A stretch of 10,483 bases of DNA from the NCBI GenBank assembly GCA_039934375.1, contig JBDTMH010000162.1, positions 1 to 10,483 on the forward strand, read 5' to 3'. The DNA comes from CAISIP01 sp039934375. Its GTDB lineage: Bacteria > Pseudomonadota > Gammaproteobacteria > Burkholderiales > Burkholderiaceae_C. Of this stretch, positions 1 through 7,642 are shown piece by piece. The stretch's first letter is position 1; every line of letters starts with the position of its first letter. A model generated the notes under the pieces. That model ran no database searches. It was not told the origin of the DNA and was given only the letters and a program-made list of their open reading frames with translations. A program made the translations under genes and the position numbers.

Positions 1-32
1 GGCCGGCGCGCGATGCGTCCTTAGGTCCTGCC

Positions 33-59
33 GTCAGGCGCGACAGAATCGACCCTGAC
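33..59. promoter_or_regulatory. Candidate dyad (operator-like inverted repeat) upstream of the operon
   Basis: GTCAGG at 33-38 is matched by its exact reverse complement CCTGAC at 54-59, with 15 nt between the arms. Arm centres are 21 bp apart, about two helical turns, which fits a site for a dimeric regulator or a weak hairpin. It sits 25 bp before the first start codon. No convincing -10/-35 pair is visible in 1-83, so the promoter may lie left of the window. A six-base dyad can occur by chance, so this is only a suggestion. Confidence 0.2.
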
Positions 60-83
60 CCGAGACCGATGGAGTAAGACTGG

Positions 84-941
84 ATGGAGTACCTTGCAAC
101 CGCAGGACTGTTGCCAACAAGTGCCCGTACGCTGGCGCCGCTGCGGTTGTGGCAACCCACCAGCATTGCGGCTGCGGTGGACTGCATCAATCGCTGCGAG
201 GCGCCGGTGCTTCTGGCCGGTGGCACCGATCTGGTTGCGCAGTACAACGAAGGTTTGGCGCCGCGTTCGCTGATTGACATTTCGCGCATCGATGCGATGC
301 GCCAACTGCGCCAGCAGGACGGCGTATTGCATATCGGAGCCCTGGTGACTCACCATGACGGCTCCGGCGACGTTGGGCTGCGTGCGCTGGTTCCCGGTTT
401 TGCGCATGCCTGGTCGCGTATTGCCAATCCGCGTATCCGTTTTCGTGCCACGCTGGGTGGCAACCTGATGGCACGGCGCACCCGTTATGAAGGGGCACTG
501 TTGCTGCAGGCGCTCGAGGCGAAGCTGAACTTCACGGCCCCGAGCGGCACCCACCAGGTGCCGGCCGATTCGCTGTGGCAAACCGGCGTTGCGCGGCGAG
601 GCCTGCTCACCGGCATCGAGGTGGATACACGCAACTTGATGGCCTTCGACTATGAACGCAGTCTGCGTCCGTTGATGACCCAGGCGCTCGCAGTGTGGCA
701 ACAGCCCAGTGGCCTGCGGCTGGGTTTGACCATTGCCACCGAGCACCTGTCGCCCATTTCCGTGTCGCTGGCGCTGCCGGGAATCGCGTTTGCTCAACTG
801 CGCGCGCGTGCCGCGGCGATCGCACGCGACTTGCTGACCGGCTTGCCATCGACGTTCGCAGATGTGCAGGTTACAACTGACTATGCACGCCGCGCGGGTG
901 CGGCGCTGATGGCGCGACAACTGGAGTCTGTGCATGTCTGA
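84..941 (+). CDS. Molybdenum hydroxylase FAD-binding subunit (CoxM/CutM-like)
   Basis: This 285-residue protein is the medium, FAD-binding subunit of a xanthine oxidase-family molybdenum hydroxylase. It would pass electrons from the [2Fe-2S] subunit to an acceptor in the cytoplasm. The N-terminal half carries the PCMH-type FAD motif LLAGGTDL (about residues 43-50). The second flavin motif appears as ATLGGNL (about 125-131). The C-terminal YARRAGAALMARQL matches the end of the CO-dehydrogenase flavoprotein C-terminal domain. Length is normal for the family (about 260-300). The ATG at 84 follows GGAG at 71-74 with 9 nt spacing; an in-frame TAA at 75-77 blocks any longer start. Its end overlaps the next gene by 8 nt, implying coupled translation. 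The stretch after GGNL reads MARRTRYEG where many relatives have a P-x-A-D-type sequence, suggesting a distinct subfamily. Subunit assignment is firm; the substrate is unknown. Confidence 0.9.
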   Translation: MEYLATAGLLPTSARTLAPLRLWQPTSIAAAVDCINRCEAPVLLAGGTDLVAQYNEGLAPRSLIDISRIDAMRQLRQQDGVLHIGALVTHHDGSGDVGLRALVPGFAHAWSRIANPRIRFRATLGGNLMARRTRYEGALLLQALEAKLNFTAPSGTHQVPADSLWQTGVARRGLLTGIEVDTRNLMAFDYERSLRPLMTQALAVWQQPSGLRLGLTIATEHLSPISVSLALPGIAFAQLRARAAAIARDLLTGLPSTFADVQVTTDYARRAGAALMARQLESVHV

Positions 942-1449
942 CGACGCGGCACTCGTCAACGGCCAATCCGAATACGCGCTGCGCCTGACGCTCAATGGCA
1001 CGGAATGTGCCATCACCGTGCCGGTCGAACGCACGGCGGCAGATCTGTTGCGTGATGACTTGCGCCTGACAGGCACACGCATCGGATGTTCCCGGGGTGT
1101 CTGCGGCGCCTGTGTGGCGCTGGTCGACGGTGTACCGGCGGCGACCTGCTCGATGTTCGCTTTCCAGCTCGACGGCTGCGATGTGCAGACCATTGAAGGG
1201 CTGGCGCAACAAGGAAAATTGCACCCGGTGCAGCAGGCCTTTGTCGATCAGGGCGCGTTCCAGTGCGGTTATTGCACCTCGGGCATGGTGTTGCTGACCA
1301 AGGCCTTGCTCGAGCGGCACCCACGGCCTGACCGAGCCACCATCACCGAATGGATCAGTTCCAACGTTTGCCGCTGCACCGGTTATGCGCAGATCATTGC
1401 GGCAGTCGAACAGGCGGCAGCGCGGATCGCCGGCGAGGAGAAGGTGTGA
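934..1449 (+). CDS. Molybdenum hydroxylase [2Fe-2S] subunit (CoxS/CutS-like)
   Basis: This 171-residue protein is the small iron-sulfur subunit that relays electrons from the molybdenum centre to FAD. All eight cluster ligands are visible. The N-terminal plant-ferredoxin-type cluster uses C52, C57, C60 and C72 (C-S-R-G-V-C-G-A-C, then C12 residues later). The C-terminal four-helix domain binds the second cluster through C111 and C114 (QCGYC) and C146 and C148 (VCRCTGY). Length and domain order are typical of the family (about 150-170). The ATG at 934 follows GGAG at 923-926 with 7 nt spacing and overlaps the FAD-subunit gene by 8 nt. Its stop shares a GTGA with the start of the large subunit. 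Nothing suggests damage. The role is certain at family level; the substrate is set by the large subunit. Confidence 0.95.
   Translation: MSDDAALVNGQSEYALRLTLNGTECAITVPVERTAADLLRDDLRLTGTRIGCSRGVCGACVALVDGVPAATCSMFAFQLDGCDVQTIEGLAQQGKLHPVQQAFVDQGAFQCGYCTSGMVLLTKALLERHPRPDRATITEWISSNVCRCTGYAQIIAAVEQAAARIAGEEKV
1435..1444 (+). promoter_or_regulatory. Ribosome binding site that fixes the GTG start of the large subunit
   Basis: GAGGAGAAGG is a strong Shine-Dalgarno sequence, with AGGAG ending 5 nt before GTG 1446. It supports GTG 1446 over the in-frame ATG at 1350. The ATG lies deep inside the [2Fe-2S] gene and would add 32 low-complexity, Arg-rich residues. Confidence 0.75.
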
Positions 1450-3758
1450 GTGCGCCGGCTCTGCAGGTGGTTGGGCACAGTGCCCCGCGCAAGGACGCGC
1501 TGGAAAAGGTCACCGGCCGCGCGCAATACACAACCGACATCGTGTTGCCGGGCATGCTGCATGCCAAGGTGTTGCGCAGCGCGCGAGCCCACGCACGCAT
1601 CGTGTCCATCGACGTGGATGCGGCGCGCCACGCTCCGGGCGTGCATCGGGTTGTCACCGGCGCCGACATTCCTCAGCACGTCATGCCGTTCTACGGCTAC
1701 TTCATCAAGGACCAGCCGATCGTCGCTCTGGACAAGGTGCGTTATGTTGGTGACATTGTCTGCGCGGTAGCGGCCGACACCGAGGCGTCGGCCATTGCAG
1801 CCTTGCGCCTGGTGCGGGTGACCTACGAGGATCTGCCTGTGGCTGGAGACATTGAACAGGCCTTGGCGGACGGCGCCTGTGCCTTGTTCGACGATGCGCC
1901 CATGGGCGTGGTTCCCGCATACGGCGACGGTGCCAGCGCGCAACTGCGCCCGCGCAAGAACGTGTGTTACCAGTTCAATTACCGCACTGGCGATGCGACG
2001 GCGTTTGCGCGCTGCGACCATGTGTTCGAGGACGAGTTCCGCTTCTCCCGCATGACGCATTACCACCTCGAACCCTTCGTGTCGGTAGCCGACGTGCGCG
2101 GCGATGCCATGCAGGTCTGGGCGAGTTGCCAGAACCCGTTTCCGCTGCGCAAGGAACTGGCGCGTATGTTCAAGGTACCCGAGAATCGCATCACCGTGCA
2201 CGTGCCGTTCGTCGGCGGCGGTTTCGGCGCCAAGAACGGCGTCAAGACCGAGGCGGTGTCGGTGTTGTTGTCGATGCTCACCGGGCGGCCGGTGCGTTTT
2301 TGCCTGACGATGGAAGAGGGCTTTGTTACCAACACGCAGCACGCGGCCATCCTGCGCCTGAAGACCGGCGTCATGGCCGATGGCCGGCTGGTTGCGCGCC
2401 ACAGCGAAATTCTGCTCGATGCCGGTGCTTATTCCGACGGCAGCCCGCTGGTGGCCGAGAAGGCCGGCTACCGGATCCCGGGCCCCTACCGCTGGGAGCA
2501 TATCGATTCCGCCTGCCTGTGCGTGATGACCAATACCACGCCAGCCGGTCCGTTTCGCGGGTTTGGCGGCACCCAGACCAGCTGGGCTTCCGAGTCGCAG
2601 ATCGACATGATTGCGCGCCGCCTGGGGATCGATCCCTATGAGATGCGAATGCGCAACCTGCTAAAGCTCGGCGACCCTTTTGTGCCCGGCGAGAGCGGTA
2701 TCGACAGCGACCTGCGCGAAGGCCTGGACCTGGTGTGCAAGGAGATCGGCTACCACCAGCGTGGCCATGACACCAGCGGCGCGGTACGTCGTGGCATGGG
2801 CATCTCCATCGGATTCAAGGACGGCGGTGGCGTCAACAAGCCGGCCCAGGCGCGCGTCAAGGTGTCCACCAGTGGCGATGTGTTCCTGCATTGCGCAACG
2901 GTTGAAATCGGGCAAGGCGCGCGTACCGCGCTGTCGCAGATCACGGCCGAGATTCTTGGCGTTCCGTTGGACAAGGTGTCCTATGCACCGATCAACACCG
3001 ACTACCTGCCATTCGATCAGGGGACCAACGCCAGCTCGGGTATTGCCGTGATGGGCCAGGCGATTGCGCGGGCTGCCAACGGCGTGCGTGACCAGATCCT
3101 GGCCTTTGCCGCCAGCCAGCTGGGTGTCGATGCAAGCGCCTTGCAGCTGTGCAATGGCACCGTATTGCTCGACGGCACGCCGCATCCGCTGGCGCCGATG
3201 GTGATGCGCCACTACGGCGGGACCGGATTTGAATTCAGCGCCGACGGATTTTTCAAGGCCCCCGGCGACCACCATGCTCCGCTGGAGGCGCCCTGTGTTT
3301 TTTGGGAGATCGGCTGGGGCGCGGCCGAGGTCTCGGTCGACACCGCGACCGGCAAGGTGACGATTCTCAAGCTCGTGGCCAGCGGCGATGCGGGTCGGGC
3401 GATCAACCCGCTGATGCTCAAGGGTCAGGAGGACGGCGCGGCCATGATGGGGTTGGGTCAGGCCTTGTTCGAACAAATGATCTATGACGGCCAGGGTCGG
3501 CTGCTCAACTCCGATCCGCTGATGTACCGCGTCCCGCTGGCCGAGGATCTCCCGTTGGACTTTGTTACCATCACGCAGGAGCAAGGCCATGGTCCCGGCC
3601 CATTCGGAGCCAAGGGGGCCGGAGAGGGTACGATCCTGCCGATTGCAAGCGCGGTTGCAAATGCCATCCATGATGCAATCGGGGTGCGTATCACGCGTCT
3701 GCCGATCACCCCCGTCCGCGTTCTCGAAGCCTTAACCAACCAGGAGTCCGTTCCATGA
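1446..3758 (+). CDS. Molybdenum hydroxylase large (molybdopterin-binding) subunit, xanthine dehydrogenase family
   Basis: This 770-residue catalytic subunit holds the molybdopterin cofactor and hydroxylates the substrate with oxygen from water. The N-terminal hammerhead domain (about 1-130) has the usual KVTGRAQYTTD start. The Mo-binding part follows: the HYHLEP motif (205-210), SCQNPF with the likely pterin-contacting Q229, GGGFGAK (257-263), and the loop PAGPFRGFGG (366-375). That loop holds R371, at the position of the xanthine dehydrogenase active-site arginine. The C-terminal GAKGAGE (721-727) carries the expected catalytic base E727. The CO-dehydrogenase loop with a Cys (AYRCSFR) is absent, so this is not a CO dehydrogenase. 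GTG 1446 is chosen because of the strong site just before it and the 4-nt GTGA overlap with the small subunit. The 3' end overlaps the binding-protein gene by 4 nt. Likely substrates are N-heteroaromatics, purines or aldehydes; I cannot choose between them. Confidence 0.93.
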   Translation: MSAPALQVVGHSAPRKDALEKVTGRAQYTTDIVLPGMLHAKVLRSARAHARIVSIDVDAARHAPGVHRVVTGADIPQHVMPFYGYFIKDQPIVALDKVRYVGDIVCAVAADTEASAIAALRLVRVTYEDLPVAGDIEQALADGACALFDDAPMGVVPAYGDGASAQLRPRKNVCYQFNYRTGDATAFARCDHVFEDEFRFSRMTHYHLEPFVSVADVRGDAMQVWASCQNPFPLRKELARMFKVPENRITVHVPFVGGGFGAKNGVKTEAVSVLLSMLTGRPVRFCLTMEEGFVTNTQHAAILRLKTGVMADGRLVARHSEILLDAGAYSDGSPLVAEKAGYRIPGPYRWEHIDSACLCVMTNTTPAGPFRGFGGTQTSWASESQIDMIARRLGIDPYEMRMRNLLKLGDPFVPGESGIDSDLREGLDLVCKEIGYHQRGHDTSGAVRRGMGISIGFKDGGGVNKPAQARVKVSTSGDVFLHCATVEIGQGARTALSQITAEILGVPLDKVSYAPINTDYLPFDQGTNASSGIAVMGQAIARAANGVRDQILAFAASQLGVDASALQLCNGTVLLDGTPHPLAPMVMRHYGGTGFEFSADGFFKAPGDHHAPLEAPCVFWEIGWGAAEVSVDTATGKVTILKLVASGDAGRAINPLMLKGQEDGAAMMGLGQALFEQMIYDGQGRLLNSDPLMYRVPLAEDLPLDFVTITQEQGHGPGPFGAKGAGEGTILPIASAVANAIHDAIGVRITRLPITPVRVLEALTNQESVP

Positions 3759-4981
3759 ATGATCGCCGCCTTTCGTCGACTCGACGCACCCTTTTGAAGG
3801 CCGGCGCCCTGATGCCAGCTGTCGGCTTTCCGGGCCTGGTGCGTGCCCAGACCGGTACGCTCAAGGTAGGTGTGATCCTGCCGCTGACCGGCGTGCTCGC
3901 CTTTCCCGGCCAGCAAACCCGCCATGGTGCCGAACTGGCGGTCAAGATGATGAAAGACCAGGGTATCAACCTGGAGGCGACCTACATCGATACAGAGTCC
4001 AAGGCCGAGTCCGGACGGGTTGCGGCGGAGCGGCTGATTCGCGACGGCAACACGGTTCTGGTCGGCGCCTGGGAGAGTGGCGCCACGATTTCTGCCGCAC
4101 AGGCGGCCGAAGCCGCCAAGGTGCCGCTGATCGTGAACATTGCTTCTGCACCGCAGATCACGGAGCAGGGCTTCACGATGGTATTTCGTAACTTCACCAA
4201 TGCCGCGCAGCTGGTTACCAGCGCAGTGCAGCGGATCAAGGAGTTGCCGCGCAGCCCCAGCTTCTCGCCCAAGACCGCCGTGCTGACGCACACGAGCGAC
4301 ACCTTCGGCCAGGCCATGCTTGGCGGCGTCAAGGCCTTGTGGGACAAACTGGGCGTGGACGTCAAGATCATCGACGTCATCAGCTACGACGTGCGCGCGC
4401 GCGATCTGTCGGTCGAGATCGCCAAGGCCAAGGCGCTGAACCCGGACCTGCTGTGCCCCATCACCCGTGTCAACGATGCGATCCTGATCGTGCGCGAGAT
4501 GGTCAAACAAGACTTCAATCCGATGGCGATCATCGGTCCCGGCTCGCCCGGACCGTACGAAAAAGCCTTCACCGATGCGCTGGGCAAATACGCCGACGAC
4601 TACATCACCTGTGTACCGTGGTACGACCCCAGCCGCGCCACCGCGAAGGCGGTGCTGCTGCGCTGGGCCAAGGAATACCCAGGCGAACGGTTCGAGCTCA
4701 ACTCCGGCTTTGGCTGGGAGGGCATGTTGGTTGCGGCGGATGCTTTCAAGCGCGCCGGCTCAACCAAGCCCGCCGACCTGCATGCCGCGCTCAAGGCGAC
4801 GAAGATCGAGGAGCACCTGATGTTCGGCGGCCCGATTCAGTTCGACGAAAAAGGCCAGAACAACAATATCGGCGGCGCCATGCTGCAGATCGTCAAGGAC
4901 GAGCCAGTGCTGGTTGGACCGGCGTCAATTGCGCAGGCGCAACCCAAACTGCCGATGACCAAGTGGAAGGCGCGCGGCTGA
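3755..4981 (+). CDS. Periplasmic substrate-binding protein of a branched-chain-amino-acid-type (HAAT) ABC importer
   Basis: This 408-residue protein belongs to the Peripla_BP_6/LivJ-like family, which captures ligands in the periplasm and delivers them to the permeases. The N-terminus looks like a Tat signal: T9-R10-R11-T12-L13-L14-K15, a hydrophobic stretch, and probable cleavage after V-R-A31. The mature part opens with LKVGVILPLTG, the family's first beta strand, and continues with the typical lobe I sequence KVPLIVNIASAPQIT. The ATG at 3755 overlaps the large-subunit stop (ATGA) and is preceded by AGGAG at 3742-3746 with 8 nt spacing. Being translationally tied to the hydroxylase argues that the ligand is the enzyme's substrate or its precursor, not necessarily an amino acid. 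Many members of this family bind aromatic acids, amides or other carboxylates. Family is certain; the ligand is unknown. Confidence 0.92.
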   Translation: MNDRRLSSTRRTLLKAGALMPAVGFPGLVRAQTGTLKVGVILPLTGVLAFPGQQTRHGAELAVKMMKDQGINLEATYIDTESKAESGRVAAERLIRDGNTVLVGAWESGATISAAQAAEAAKVPLIVNIASAPQITEQGFTMVFRNFTNAAQLVTSAVQRIKELPRSPSFSPKTAVLTHTSDTFGQAMLGGVKALWDKLGVDVKIIDVISYDVRARDLSVEIAKAKALNPDLLCPITRVNDAILIVREMVKQDFNPMAIIGPGSPGPYEKAFTDALGKYADDYITCVPWYDPSRATAKAVLLRWAKEYPGERFELNSGFGWEGMLVAADAFKRAGSTKPADLHAALKATKIEEHLMFGGPIQFDEKGQNNNIGGAMLQIVKDEPVLVGPASIAQAQPKLPMTKWKARG

Positions 4982-5037
4982 TGAGGCGTTTGCGGGCTGG
5001 CGGTTTCGACCGTTCCCGAATGCCGGCCGATGCTTGA
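4981..5037 (+). other. Possible 18-codon coupling ORF between the binding protein and LivH-like genes
   Basis: The binding-protein stop shares its last base with an ATG (TGATG, 4979-4983). The ATG opens an 18-codon frame starting MRRLRAGG and ending in TGA at 5035-5037, 8 nt inside the LivH-like gene. GGAAGG at 4965-4970 could serve it as a binding site with 10 nt spacing. The LivH-like start at 5030 has no clear site of its own, so translating this frame could deliver ribosomes to it. The peptide itself looks like no known family, and the frame may simply be chance. Confidence 0.2.
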
Positions 5038-5899
5038 GTTCTACGGCAATGTCGTCGTGGGCGGACTGCTTCTGGGTGCGGTCTATGCGCTGCTGGCCAC
5101 TGGATTGAATGTCATCTTCGGCGTCATGCGCATGGTCAACTTCGCACATGGCGAGATGGTCGTAGTCGGCATGTACGTGGGCTATGGCACCTGGGCCCTC
5201 ACCGGTGCATCCGCGTTGGTGGCGGCGCCCATTGCAGCGGCGCTGCTGTTCGCGTTTGGTTACCTGTTCCAGCGCTTTGTCGCGAACCGCTTCGTCGAGG
5301 CGCCGCAACACATGCAGTTCATCCTGTACATCGCGATCGCACTGATCATCACCGGTTTGCACGCGGTGTTTTTCGGGCCCGACCCACGCGGCATCCAGAG
5401 CGCGGCGAGTTTCGAGGTCTACCAGCTCGGCGTGATCCGCTTCGACGCGGTGCGAACCCAGGCCGCCGTGGCCTCGCTGGTGCTGGTCGCGGCGTTGTGG
5501 GCCTGGTTCCGGTATTCGCTCACTGGCAAGGCGATCGAGGCAGCGGCCGAGAACCGGGTCGGTGGCCAGGCGATCGGTATCCGGATTCCGCATCTGTTCG
5601 CACTGACCGCCGGCCTGGGTTTCGCCTGCGCTGGCGCAGCCGGTGCGCTGGTGGCCCCGATGTTCGACGTGCAGCCATATCTGGGTGGTGAGTTCACGCT
5701 GGTGGCTTTCATCATTGTCATCGTCGGGGGACTGGCCAGCTTGCCGGGCGCGCTGGTGGGCGGATTGCTGATCGGGCTGGCCGAGGCCCTGGCAGCCACG
5801 ATCGTGGCGCCGTCGATGAAGTCGCTGTTCAGCTATGGCTTGCTGGTACTGGTGATCTTGCTGCGCCCGCAGGGGCTGTTTGGCAAGGTCGAGGGGTAG
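5030..5899 (+). CDS. livH: HAAT ABC importer inner-membrane permease, LivH-like
   Basis: This 289-residue polytopic protein is one of the two permeases that form the channel of the importer. The hallmark near the N-terminus is clear: VYALLATGLNVIFGVMRMVNFAHGE, with VNFAHGE at residues 36-42. Hydrophobic stretches at about 5-30, 43-55, 60-80, 96-115, 145-160, 188-212, 223-245, 248-265 and 269-282 give roughly eight to nine membrane segments. The cytoplasmic loop that contacts the ATPase lies at about 168-184 (EAAAENRVGGQAIGI), an EAA-like motif. ATG 5030 is the only usual start after the in-frame TGA at 4982-4984 and has no obvious Shine-Dalgarno site, unlike its neighbours. It is the only gene in the operon set off by real space (48 nt). 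The symbol reflects family membership, not proven leucine transport. Confidence 0.9.
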   Translation: MLEFYGNVVVGGLLLGAVYALLATGLNVIFGVMRMVNFAHGEMVVVGMYVGYGTWALTGASALVAAPIAAALLFAFGYLFQRFVANRFVEAPQHMQFILYIAIALIITGLHAVFFGPDPRGIQSAASFEVYQLGVIRFDAVRTQAAVASLVLVAALWAWFRYSLTGKAIEAAAENRVGGQAIGIRIPHLFALTAGLGFACAGAAGALVAPMFDVQPYLGGEFTLVAFIIVIVGGLASLPGALVGGLLIGLAEALAATIVAPSMKSLFSYGLLVLVILLRPQGLFGKVEG

Positions 5900-5903
5900 G
5901 GCC

Positions 5904-6878
5904 ATGCTGGAAATACGTTCCGCCCGACTGGCGGTGCTGCTGCTTGCCGTGTTGTTCGCCGGTCCATGGCTGCTTGATGACTTCGAGATGTCGGTGCTGA
6001 CGCTGGTGTTTTTGTTCGCATCCGTCGGCCTGGCCTGGAACTTGATGATGGGTTATGCGGGCCAACTGTCGCTGGGCCATGCGCTGCATTTCGGTGCCGG
6101 TGCCTATGCCATGGGCCTGCTGATCACCAAGCTCGGTGTCTCCGCCTGGTTCGGACTACCGCTGTCGTTTGCCGTGGGCGCCCTGCTCGGTGCCCTGGTC
6201 GGAGCGTTGGGTTTTCGCTTCGCGGTGCGCGGTGTGTATTTCGCGCTGCTGACGATCGCCTTTGCCGAACTGGCGCGTATCCTGGTCGAACACTGGGCCT
6301 TTGCCGGTGGCAACGGTGGCTTGTTCCTGCCAGCCCTGACGCCAGACAACCAGCCGCTGTTGAGCCTGCGCGGTGATGCCGGGTTCTTCTACCTTGCGCT
6401 GCTGGTAACGCTGGCCATCATCTGGGTGGCCTGCGCCTTGCTGGTGCGCGGCCGCATCGGTTACTACTGGCGCGCCGTGCGCGAGGATGAGGACGCCGCG
6501 CGCGCCATCGGGGTGCCGGCGACCCGCGTCAAGGTGCTGGCCGTCGCGCTCAGCGCGGGTTTCACCGGTGTTTGCGGCGCCTGGTATGCCTTGATCCAGG
6601 GCAGCCTGTTCCCGGACAGCGTGTTGGGCATGCGCATGAGCATCGACCTGATCATCGCGCCCATCGTTGGCGGTCTGGGTACCTTGTTCGGGCCCATTCT
6701 GGGCGCGATCGTGATCCAGCCGCTCAATGAATTGTCCAAGGACCTTGCGCAGGAGTTTTCGATCAGCGGGCTCAAGCTCATCATTTATGGCGCAGTGCTG
6801 TTGGCGATCGTGCTGTTTGCCCCGCAAGGCATCTGGCCGCCGCTGGCGCGCTGGCTGCGGATCGGGGGGCGTAAATGA
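5904..6878 (+). CDS. livM: HAAT ABC importer inner-membrane permease, LivM-like
   Basis: This 324-residue permease pairs with the LivH-like protein to form the membrane channel. The family signature GYAGQLSLGHA lies at residues 50-60. Hydrophobic segments at the N-terminus (about 8-24 and 28-48) and through the rest of the protein give about eight to nine membrane spans. An EAA-like ATPase-contact loop lies near two-thirds of the length (VREDEDAARAIGVPATRVK). I start it at ATG 5904, preceded by GAGGGG at 5891-5896 with 7 nt spacing. A longer frame would begin at TTG 5880, inside the LivH-like gene, and add eight polar residues with no binding site. The gap to the LivH-like stop is 4 nt; the 3' end overlaps the LivG-like gene by 4 nt. 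Family is certain, transported ligand unknown. Confidence 0.9.
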   Translation: MLEIRSARLAVLLLAVLFAGPWLLDDFEMSVLTLVFLFASVGLAWNLMMGYAGQLSLGHALHFGAGAYAMGLLITKLGVSAWFGLPLSFAVGALLGALVGALGFRFAVRGVYFALLTIAFAELARILVEHWAFAGGNGGLFLPALTPDNQPLLSLRGDAGFFYLALLVTLAIIWVACALLVRGRIGYYWRAVREDEDAARAIGVPATRVKVLAVALSAGFTGVCGAWYALIQGSLFPDSVLGMRMSIDLIIAPIVGGLGTLFGPILGAIVIQPLNELSKDLAQEFSISGLKLIIYGAVLLAIVLFAPQGIWPPLARWLRIGGRK

Positions 6879-7642
6879 GCCCGCAGGGCGAAGGTACTCC
6901 TGTGAGCTTGCTGGAGGTGCAAGGCCTGACCAAGGTCTATTCGGGCTTGACGGCCGTCAGCGCGGTCGACTTCACGGTGCAACGCGGATCGATCATGGCC
7001 TTGATCGGCCCCAACGGTGCCGGCAAGACCACTTGCTTCAACCTGATCGCCGGCGCGACCCGTTGCACGGCCGGGCGGGTCAAGTTCGATGGCCTGGACA
7101 TCACGGGTCTGCCCCCCGAGCAGGCCTGTGAACGCGGCATCGCGCGCACGTTCCAGATCGTGCGCCCGCTCACGGGCATGAGCGTGCTGGAAAACGTCGT
7201 CGTTGGCGCCTTGCTGCGTGAACATTCGGTTGCTGCAGCTGAGCGACAGGCCATGGCCGTGCTCGAACGTATCGGCCTGGGTGCCAAGGCGCATGCAAGT
7301 GCATCGGCCTTGGCCCTGCCCGAGCGCAAGCTGCTCGAGTTGGCCAAGGCGTTGGCGACCCGACCCCGCCTGCTGATGCTCGACGAGGTGATGGCCGGCC
7401 TGCGCCCGACCGAGGCCGACGGCATCGCACAGGTGCTGCGCGACCTCAACGCTGATGGTTTGACCATCCTGCTGATCGAACATGTGATGCGCGTCGTGAT
7501 GGCCGTCGCGCAGACCATCGTCGTGCTGCACCATGGCGAGAAGATCGCCGAGGGTATCCCCGAACGCATCGCCAACGATCCGAAGGTGATCGAGTGTTAT
7601 TTCGGCGCTGGCGCTCCGGCTGTGGCGGAGCCTGTGCGATGA
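6875..7642 (+). CDS. livG: HAAT ABC importer ATPase, LivG-like
   Basis: This 255-residue cytoplasmic ATPase powers the importer together with the LivF-like protein. Visible motifs are Walker A GPNGAGKT (45-52), the Q-loop near TFQIVRPL (92-99), Walker B LLMLD (166-170) with catalytic E171, and the switch histidine H202 in LLIEHVM. The ABC signature is not LSGGQ but reads ALALPERK (145-152). Degenerate signatures of this shape are, as far as I recall, found in other LivG proteins, but this one lacks both glycines. ATG 6875 overlaps the LivM-like stop (ATGA) and follows a G-run at 6864-6869. GTG 6902 is an alternative start that would remove nine residues before the first conserved strand. The 3' end overlaps the LivF-like gene by 4 nt. 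Confidence 0.9.
   Translation: MSPQGEGTPVSLLEVQGLTKVYSGLTAVSAVDFTVQRGSIMALIGPNGAGKTTCFNLIAGATRCTAGRVKFDGLDITGLPPEQACERGIARTFQIVRPLTGMSVLENVVVGALLREHSVAAAERQAMAVLERIGLGAKAHASASALALPERKLLELAKALATRPRLLMLDEVMAGLRPTEADGIAQVLRDLNADGLTILLIEHVMRVVMAVAQTIVVLHHGEKIAEGIPERIANDPKVIECYFGAGAPAVAEPVR

Noticed and set aside
1..77. End of a preceding plus-strand gene (third frame open to TAA 75-77)
   Set aside because: The frame uses several rare codons for high-GC DNA (TTA, AGA twice, AGG) and the tail resembles nothing I recognise. It is too short to decide.
21..1193. 390-codon minus-strand open frame opposite the FAD and [2Fe-2S] genes
   Set aside because: Its product is rich in Arg, Gln and His with no domain, and both plus-strand genes underneath carry firm family motifs. 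Long antisense frames are common in high-GC DNA.
1350..1445. 32-residue N-terminal extension of the large subunit from ATG 1350
   Set aside because: It lies wholly inside the [2Fe-2S] coding region and is Arg-rich with no family match. GTG 1446 has a strong ribosome binding site and a GTGA overlap.
1383..2501. 372-codon minus-strand open frame opposite the large subunit
   Set aside because: Low-complexity product without recognisable domain; a shadow of the catalytic subunit gene. The same applies to 2661-3671, 3482-4510, 4925-5905 and 6785-7672 on the minus strand.
1446..3758. Aerobic CO dehydrogenase large subunit
   Set aside because: The Cys-containing active-site loop AYRCSFR is missing; the equivalent loop is GPFRGFGG, as in hydroxylases of the xanthine dehydrogenase type.
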